From positions 17,683,648-17,747,647 of the forward strand of contig CM075765.1 in NCBI GenBank assembly GCA_037974665.1: 64,000 nucleotides of DNA, written 5' to 3'. The notes under the pieces were generated by a model. The model ran no database searches and was not told the origin of the DNA. It was given only the letters and a program-made list of their open reading frames with translations. This stretch comes from Ehretia macrophylla. Its lineage: Eukaryota > Streptophyta > Magnoliopsida > Boraginales > Ehretiaceae. The stretch's first letter is position 1. Each line of letters opens with the position of its first letter. Positions 56,555 through 64,000 of the stretch are shown in pieces. Made by a program: the position numbers and the translations under genes.

Positions 56555-59500
56555 AACGATCGATTAACATCTAAGGGAGTATTAAATCCTAAGTTTGTTC
56601 ATGGAGTAGACGAATAATTCATTCCTTTTGCGTGTCGTCAACGAAAGTACATGGATGTAGGCAAAATTAGATGTCCTTGTGCGAAATGTAAGAATTGTGA
56701 CTTTAAGGACCTTTATACTTGTAGACACCATCTCTACTCATGGGGGTTCATGAGGCATTACTATGTTTGGACTTTACACGGGGAGCATGATGACCTCAAT
56801 CAGGATAACAACCATAATGTTGGTGATCATTATGGATATGATGAAGGAAATAGTTATAGGACAATGGTGTTTGATACATTTGGCCCATCAAATGTACCAC
56901 TAATTCCTTATCAACCAATTGAAGAAGAGCCTAATATAGAGTCAAAATATTTTTATGATCTATTAAAAAGTGCAGATGAGCCTTTGTAGAGTGGATGTGA
57001 GGTCACTCATCTGTCAGCTGTGTCTTTGTTGTTGAATATCAAGTCATATTAGAATATATCTGAACATTATTTTAATCAAATTATTGAAGTTATTCGAAGA
57101 ATGTTGCCCAAGGATAACACTTTGCTTGAGAACTACTATAGGTTTAAGAGTGAAATGAGTCCTCTAGGTTTGAGTTACATGAAGATTGACGCGTGTGTAA
57201 ATTGATGTACGTTATATTACAAAGATAGAGATCAACTCAAATCTTGTCCAAGGTGTGGTCACCCACAGTTTAAACCTACAGAAGTTGGGAAAAAAACGTG
57301 GTAAACCAATTGCCTTCAAACGATTGAGGTATCTACCATTAACGTCCAGGTTGACCAAATTATACATGTCTCCCGCAACAGCTAAACATATGCAATGGCA
57401 TTTTAGACACCAAGTTGAGAATGGAAAAATTTGTCATCCATCCGATACTGAAGCATGGAAACACTTTGATAGAACGTATCCAAACTCTGCTTCTGAACCG
57501 AGAAATGTACGTCTTGGACTTTCTTCTGATGGTTTTAACCTATTCAACTCTTCTTCTCAGCCTTATTCTTGTTGGCCTTTGATAATCACACCATACAATC
57601 TTCCACCATGGATATGTATGAAGGATCCTGTAATGTTCTTGACCCTTCTTATTTCTGGGCCAAAGAGTCCGGGAAAGAGTATAAATATATACCTTGAACC
57701 TCTGATTGAAGAGTTGATTAAATTATGGGAAGTAGGAGTTGTAATACCCGAGCCCGGAATGTGAAAATTTCTTGTTTATTATTTTAGAAATTATATTTCC
57801 TTAAACTCTTTTAGAATTAATTGTTACTTCCTTACTGTCGCAACGTGCATTGCATTTAGGGAGCGATAGCTAGAGAACGGTTTTTAGTCCTCAGCAAATA
57901 GTGAAACTAGTATTTAGATGACTTAAATTGTATATTTTAATTGTTGCTAGCTATAATTAATCTTTCCTTAGTTAAAATGGCTTCAAAGTGCAAAAAATAG
58001 TCTAATTGACCAAAGTTTTAAGTTGTTTGACCTAGTGCTTTGACCATTTGACCAAGTCATCACTTAATAAGCTAAAACAAAGCAAAAAAAAAACAAGGCT
58101 GAAAAATCAGAGAGCAGGTCGTGAGCTTCAAAGAGAAAAAAAAAAAACCTTTCAACTTCCAATCGTTCAATCTTCGCGTGAGCTCGTGCGGGGTGGTTTC
58201 CGAGGTGACCAACGTTGTTTTCCTAGCGACTAGGAGTGCCTAAGGTGAGGGAAGCATGTTATTTGCGCATTTAAATGTCAAGTGTATCAACTTTGTGATT
58301 TTTAGATTTTATCCGTAGATTATTTTTTAAAGCGTTTTGATGCATCTAGAATGTTCCTTGGCAATTGTAGAACATGTATTTATAGCTTTTTAACATTTTC
58401 TGCAGTTAAATGTTGAGATTGCAATTTAAATTAGTTGTTGAATAGTGTTTTGTGAATAGTAAACCCTTGAAACGATGAAGTTGCTCCGTTATCCTGTCTG
58501 TTGATGTAGAAATGTGCTAGGTGTGTTAGAATGCCTAAATGCATGGTTTGTTTGGGTTGCGTAATGGAAAAAACGGGAATTAAGCTTTGGTGAAAGTCGG
58601 AGTCGTTTAGGTCGAGTTTGGCATTTTCTCGTTTTGCGTGTTGTCATTGTTTCGGGAGGCCATGGAAGCACTTTTGGTGCGATTATGGCGTTGGTTGGGT
58701 GTTTGGTTGATATAGTTGTAGTTCAAACGAGCAAAGGGGGAAATCGGGACTTTGCGTGAATTCTAGGGTTAAGTAGGGTTTCGGGGTGTTTAGACGTGCC
58801 TTATGGTGACCTAGGAGGATTGGCGCAGTCGGTTTCCAGGACTCGTGGCTCGTTTGGAAATGGTAGGATTTTGATAGTTGGGGCCGATTTGTGTTTTTGC
58901 TTGTTTTCTTGGTTTTATGCCTATAAAATGCTTAGGGTTGCTTGAAATACTTGTTTGAATTGATTTGGATTGAAATGCTTATCAATTGTTGCTATTGCGT
59001 GCGAGAGTAACCTACTTTGTTATTCTCCCACGTGTGGCTTTATCGCTTGTTTATCGCCTTGTATCGAGTCTTGCATTGCATAGTGTCTCGCGCGTGAGTG
59101 ATGGGCCTCTCTGGGTAGCCTCGGGTTGCCAGTGTTGGTTGCTCTAGCTCCGCTGCTATTCCCTCTTCTCGCTTGGGTTGCCTCCCAGGGAGTTTTGGGT
59201 CGTAGGTTGATGGATACTTCCGGGGTATTCCAAACTGGTGTTATAAGGTGGTTTGGGCCGGCGCGTCGTCATCGAATTCGTGTTTGAAAGTTGCTCGTGA
59301 AAAGAGTATCGTATCCTTTGAATGAGTGTTTACAACTTTAAATACTTGCCTTGCTTTATTGATGGCTTTATTATGTCTCTGTATGATATTTGTATGCATT
59401 GCTTGGCTAATTGCATTGCATACTCCTCTCATCTCCATCCTTGAGACCAATTGCCCTCGCTGAGCTATAGTTTTTGCTCATTCCTCTCTATACTATATTT

Positions 59501-62384
59501 TTACAGGAGTAGTTGAAGCAGACCCTCTTGAGGTAATTGAGGAGGAGGAACAGGTGGAGGTTTTCCCGTGATAGCACTTCTTTGCTTTGCTGGTGGTTGG
59601 TTACCAGATTTTGTGCCTGCCTTGCTTGATATGTATATTGCTTGGATGTCGCTTAATTTTGAGGCTTGTAGCCTTGTATGTATTTTCTAGTTGGAGGCCT
59701 CTACGGTCTTATGTTGTATAAGTTGAAAGAATGTAAAGTTGTAAACTTATACTTTTGTGACTAGTAAGGAAATGCATGCTAATGGGATTGATTAGTGGCA
59801 TAAATACTTGTGTAGTATGCATATCATTTTTGGGTTGCAAAGTTGGTTAATAAGAAATGTATGTTTCGAAGAAAGTTGGCTTGTTTGAATTGTTTTATGG
59901 CTTTCGCAAGTATTATGATGATTTTAGGGTTTTCGGATCGTCCGCGGTACAGAGGAGGCTCCGATCGTGTGTCGGGTCCGGGCTTGGCCTTTTGCGGGGT
60001 CGGGTCGGGGCGTGACAGGAGTACCTTGTTATGATGTGTCGTCCAATTTCAATTTTCAATTGAGGGCAGTTTTAATGTGGACAATTAATGATTTCCCAGC
60101 ATATGACATGTTATCTGGCTGGAGTACGCACGGTAAATTTTCATGTCCGTATTGTATGGGATCTTCTCAAGCATTTCAATCGACTGTAGGGAGAAAGAAT
60201 TGTTTCTTTGACTGCCATCGGCAGTTCTTACCAAGCAATCATCCCTTTCGATGAGACAAGAAGAACTTTCAAAAAAATATGTTAGAGAGATCAGACCCTC
60301 CGCCGAGATTGAGTGGTGATGATATATGGGAAGAAGTTTGAGATCATCCGACTATAAATGAATTGGGTAAAGATAAAATAGATGGTTTTGGAAGAAAGCA
60401 TAACTGGCTAAAAAAAAGCATCTTTTGGGATTTGCCTTATTGGCGGTCACAGCTTGTGCGTCATAATCTAGACATCATGCATATAGAGAAGAATGTTTTT
60501 GATAATGTCTTTAACACTATAATGAACGTAAAGGGGAAGACAAATGATACAAAAAATTCAAGGGCTGATATTGAGAGAATTTGTGATTGTCATGAATTAT
60601 GCATTAGAGATGGCGTTATGAAAATGGTCGTGCATACTCTTCCGATTCCAGCTAGGAAAGCAATTTTGGAGTGGGTCAAAGAGTTAAAATTTCTTGATGG
60701 ATATGCATCAAATATAGCAAGGTGTGTTGACATGAACAATTTAAAGTTGTCACATATGAAGAGCCATGATTGCCATGTATTTATAGAGAGATTGCTTCCT
60801 ATAACCTTACGAGAGTTATTGCCAAATAGTGTATGGGAACCTTTTACCGAACTAAGCTTATTTTTTAGAAACATTTGTTGCTCGTCTCTTGAAATAATTG
60901 ACCTTGAAAGAATGCAACAAAATATTGTGATTACCCTTTGTAAGGTGGAAAAGATCTTACCTCCAGCCTTCTTTGGCTCAATGGAGCATTTGCCAATACA
61001 CTTGGTTCATGAAGCAATTTGCGGCGGTCTTATACAATATTGGTGGATGTACCATTTTGAGAGGTTTTTGCAAGTTTTGAAGAGAAAGGTGAAGAATAAA
61101 GCACATGTTGAGGGATCTATATGTGAAGCATATCTTATCCTTGAAACAGTGACATTTTGTTCATATTATTTCGAACCGCACGTGCAATCAAAAACAAGAA
61201 ACATCGGTCAAAATGAAGAGTTCGTGGATGCGGATTACCCTGAACGGTGTTTACCCATACTCAAGCATCCAGGTCGTCCGATGGAGAAGATGATCTCTAA
61301 AGATTTAGACGATCGAGATTTCAATGCTGCTCACTTGTGTGTTTTGATGAACTGCGAAGAAGTGTCCCCATATATTAAGTAAGTTTATGACTCAACTTTT
61401 TAGTTCTATTAAAGATCTTATATATATAATCCACTAATTAATACTATACAGGACGTTTGAGGATGATCTTCGAATAGAGAATCCATCATTTACTGATTCA
61501 CAAATCAATAACAACATTGAGAAATTTTTCCTGACTTGGTTACGTTACCATGTTAGTATTACTACTTTTTTAACGTCCCTAATAATATATTCGATTCATT
61601 CCAACCTTGACGCTTTCTATTGTCCCTAATTTACCCCTTTCAGCTTACCCACAATAACATTTTGGATGATCGCATGAAATGTCTTTCAATAGGTCCAAGT
61701 AAGGTGGTCAGTACATGGTCAAAGTACTTGGTGAATGGGTACAGATTTCACACTTTGGAGTATGGATCTTCAAAGACAACAATGAATAGTGGAGTTACTG
61801 TGAAAGGGACAATGCCTGATAATGAGAAGAGTGATTATTATGGTCTGTTGACTGATATTATCGAGTTAGAATACCATAATGGAACTTTGCAGCACACAAG
61901 AGTTGTCCTTTTGAAGTGTTAGTGGTTTGATTCTCACAATGATAAGGGATTAAAGATTCATCTGAAATATCGCTTGATTGATATAAATGTGAAGAAAAGA
62001 TACCCAAAGTATGACCCCTTTGTCTTAGCCGAACATGCATATCAAGCATATTACATCAGGTATCTTGATACTAAGAGAGAACGGGCAGCTTGGTCAGCTG
62101 TATGCAAAATCAGATCCAGGAACCAATTTGATAAGGAGTTAAACAATGATGATAATGATAAAGATGAACAGTTGACTTTTCAGTCCGATGAGATGAACGT
62201 GGCATTGGTACAATCAGATGATCATGATGATGTCGTATTGCGTTGTCTTGAATCAAGTGAATGCATTGCTGTGGTTAGAGATGTAGAAGAAGAGCACGAG
62301 GACAATGCCCAAAATGATGATGAAGATCATGAAAGTGACTCTGATAATGACATAGAATCTGAATACAATGAATTATCTGATTGA
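56555..62384 (+). pseudogene. CACTA tnp2-type transposase, broken
   Basis: Domains in order: Transpos_assoc zinc-like region (CPCAKCKNC, CRHHLYSWGF, 56660-56770), the tnp2 catalytic region (57520-57739 GLSSDGFNLF, SQPYSCWPLIITPYNLPPW; 60023-60300 WTINDFPAYDMLSGWSTHG; HNLDIMHIEKNV at 60450), DUF4218 (60790-61150, LPITLRELLPNSVW, MEHLPIHLVHEA) and DUF4216 (61830-62100). Introns with GT-AG ends are likely at 61379-61451 and 61552-61643. The coding is cut at 57739/60023 by a solo LTR. In-frame stops occur near 56613, 56987, 57049, 57204, 60252, 60339 and 61919. A normal copy would cut and insert CACTA elements; this one cannot. Confidence 0.9.
57740..60017 (+). mobile_element. gypsy-type solo LTR, 2278 bp, inside tnp2
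   Basis: It starts TGTAATACCCGAGCC and ends GGGGCGTGACA, with target repeat GGAGT at 57735-57739 and 60018-60022. Removing the LTR and one target copy restores a continuous tnp2 frame across the junction (WEVGV then PCYDVSS). No internal region or second LTR is present. Confidence 0.93.
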
Positions 62385-62540
62385 GATTTTGTACTTATAA
62401 ATTCAATATTTTGTATGTCAACTGAATGTCAATTGTATGATTGATAATCGAAAAATATAATGAAAAGTGGTTATAGTATCTCTTCATTCATAGAATATAT
62501 TGTACATCTCTTTGTATCTTATGGTTTTTTTGTAGCAATC

Positions 62541-63720
62541 ATGGTTAGAGCTGGTAAACCCAGGGCAGATAATACACAATCTGGCATGCCATCAACTTCG
62601 TCCTCCGCAGCCTGTGGTGAAGCTGATAGTGAGTCCTCTACTGCTACAGGGTCGTCAGTTCGTTCCACCGGACTATCTGCCCCTTTGTGTGACATCAGAG
62701 TAACTAACAAGGATCGTCATAATAATACCACGCCCACGCCCAGTGTCCAGCAGGAAACGGAACATCTAGAATCATCATCACATTCATCTGGCACAACAAA
62801 TTGACAGGGTATGGGATTCAAGTCACTCGAGCAGTGCGCCACATGGTTGGAGGATAGACGTACTCACGTTCGATTATATAATAACGGGTGAAATTACAAT
62901 TAAATTAAATGATAGAGCAATTACTTTGATTGTTTGTTATTAGTTCTTGAAGTTATAATAAGGTAATGCAAGTGACACTAACTTATATAATTGATATACT
63001 TATTAACAGATTTGTACCTGCTTCGGTAGTAAGAGATTTTAAGTCAATATTTGCAGGCGGATTCAAAGAACCTTGGATTACTTATGGAAAAATTCCGAAC
63101 GATGTTAAAGACCAATGGTTTTGCTCTTTTGAGGTTTTTATAAACATTAATGCAGTCAATATCTATTATATTATACACTTGTACATTTATACGTGAGTAT
63201 TCAATTAACACATGTTCGCATTTACCTATATTTGTCGTTGTCGAGAAATTATAAGTGGCACCCATGTGATAGGGCACCCATCAACCATTGCTTCCATTAT
63301 AAGCCGGCGGAGAGAATGAAAGACCAATTGGCTAAGGCCTGTAAATTTGACAAGCCTCCTAAGTGGATGACATTAGATAATTGGGAACAAATGCAAGTAA
63401 GATGGCGTGAACCAAAATAGATAGATAAATCAAATGCGGCCAAGAAAAATAGGGGAAAAAATCAATCGATACATTACACGGGTGCCACCTCCTTTCATGA
63501 GGTTATGAGAAGGATAGTATGCAACTTAAATTTAATAGCCGTTTAAATTTGTCTATCTTACTATTCTAGTTTTTGAGTAATTACTACTTATGAAGTTAAT
63601 AACGTAGGCGGACACAGTAAACGCCCTTGTCTATAAAGTTGATGTTTTCAAGGTCGCTCATAGTAAAGGGGAGGGTGATGGTATACAATTCTCTGATCCA
63701 AAGGCTGCTCAAACGATAGT
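62541..63720 (+). pseudogene. Transposase_24-type CACTA protein, fragmented
   Basis: Exon-like pieces in order: 62541-62801 (Ser/Thr-rich, MVRAGKPRADNT), about 63012-63134 (ASVVRDFKSIFAGGFKEPW, NDVKDQWFCSFE), about 63250-63500 (RMKDQLAKACKFDKPPKWM, NAAKKNRGKNQSIHYTGATS) and about 63610-63718 (VDVFKVAHSKGEGDG). The order matches plant Transposase_24 (Ptta/En/Spm) proteins, thought to bind the element ends as TNPA does. Stops lie at 62802 and 63418 within or between the pieces. The 3' end may be outside the window. Confidence 0.75.
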
Positions 63721-64000
63721 AAGTATTATACAGTGTATTACTTTTACTGTCGATTAATTTTGTTAAATTTATATAATTTTATGTTAAGTTTAAGTTGCTA
63801 CTTTTAGTTTAAAATGTTATAAAAATTGAATTTCATAAATCTCTTTTGTAATGTGTAGGTTGTTAGACTTATGTATTTCATTATGAGAATTGTATCTATA
63901 TGATTATGTTGAAGTGGTTGTTACAGACGACATATCATTTGGTTGTTTGTTGGAGACCCAGGATTGTAAATTTGGAATATTTGTGATTGTATGTTGGTTG

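Larger units (their letters stand above)
50344..64000 (+). mobile_element. CACTA (En/Spm) DNA transposon, right end outside window
   Basis: The left terminus CACTACAAGAAAA (50344-50356) is the canonical CACTA end and interrupts a LINE frame. Behind it are subterminal repeats, a hairpin-bearing tandem array, a minus-strand transposon protein and, on the plus strand, tnp2 transposase and Transposase_24 genes, the usual coding pair of autonomous CACTA elements. No inverted copy of the terminus was found up to 64000, so the element is longer than 13.6 kb here, including a 2.28-kb nested solo LTR. Its genes carry stops, so it is not autonomous now. That all these parts belong to one element is an inference from order and content. 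Confidence 0.8.

Overview
The window is nuclear DNA of a flowering plant, most likely a eudicot. It is AT-rich, most of it is made of nested plant transposable elements, and only three confident host genes are present, all on the minus strand: a short BAP31-like ER membrane protein (13532-13927), a peroxisomal 15.7 kDa-type small heat-shock protein (23264-23933, two exons) and a plasmodesmata-located DUF26 protein of the PDLP6/7/8 type (32799-34632, three exons). The last two recall the Arabidopsis neighbours At5g37670 (Hsp15.7) and At5g37660 (PDLP7), so 23-35 kb looks like a conserved gene island inflated by repeats. A fourth open frame (49171-49569) is an unrecognised candidate gene.

Layout. 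1-10426: two Ty1/copia copies in head-to-tail tandem that share one LTR (internal 1 - LTR - internal 2 - LTR). The gag start of copy 2 is split by a gypsy-type solo LTR (2736-6115), which itself carries a complete 573-bp TRIM element (5073-5645). 10427-15838: BAP31-like gene, two related MITEs with TAA-type target sites, and a decayed LINE piece. 15839-20409: a structurally complete but mutated copia element with identical 5-bp target repeats. 20410-23263: two foldback repeats and a tiny poly(A) insertion. 23264-39900: HSP and PDLP genes, small hAT-like MITEs, a tRNA-derived SINE and an 0.8-kb direct duplication flanking the PDLP gene. 40113-46197: a minus-strand copia element whose gag is split by a 1165-bp solo LTR. 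46499-48508: another gypsy-type solo LTR containing a third foldback repeat.

49940-64000: a LINE ORF2 fragment interrupted at 50344 by a CACTA (En/Spm) element that runs off the right edge. Inside it are subterminal repeats, a tandem array of about 400-bp units each carrying a hairpin, a minus-strand coiled-coil transposon protein, a GC-rich palindrome in the divergent promoter region, a decayed tnp2 transposase (itself split by a 2278-bp solo LTR) and a Transposase_24-type gene.

All transposon genes seen are broken by stops or frameshifts, so activity would have to come from other copies. Insertion boundaries are well supported by target-site duplications: TGGCC, ATGTA, AAATC, CGATG/CGACG, ATTCT, AGTGT, GGAGT, TAA, CCTCCAAT and CTTGAGCA. 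No CRISPR, operon or other prokaryotic structure is present.
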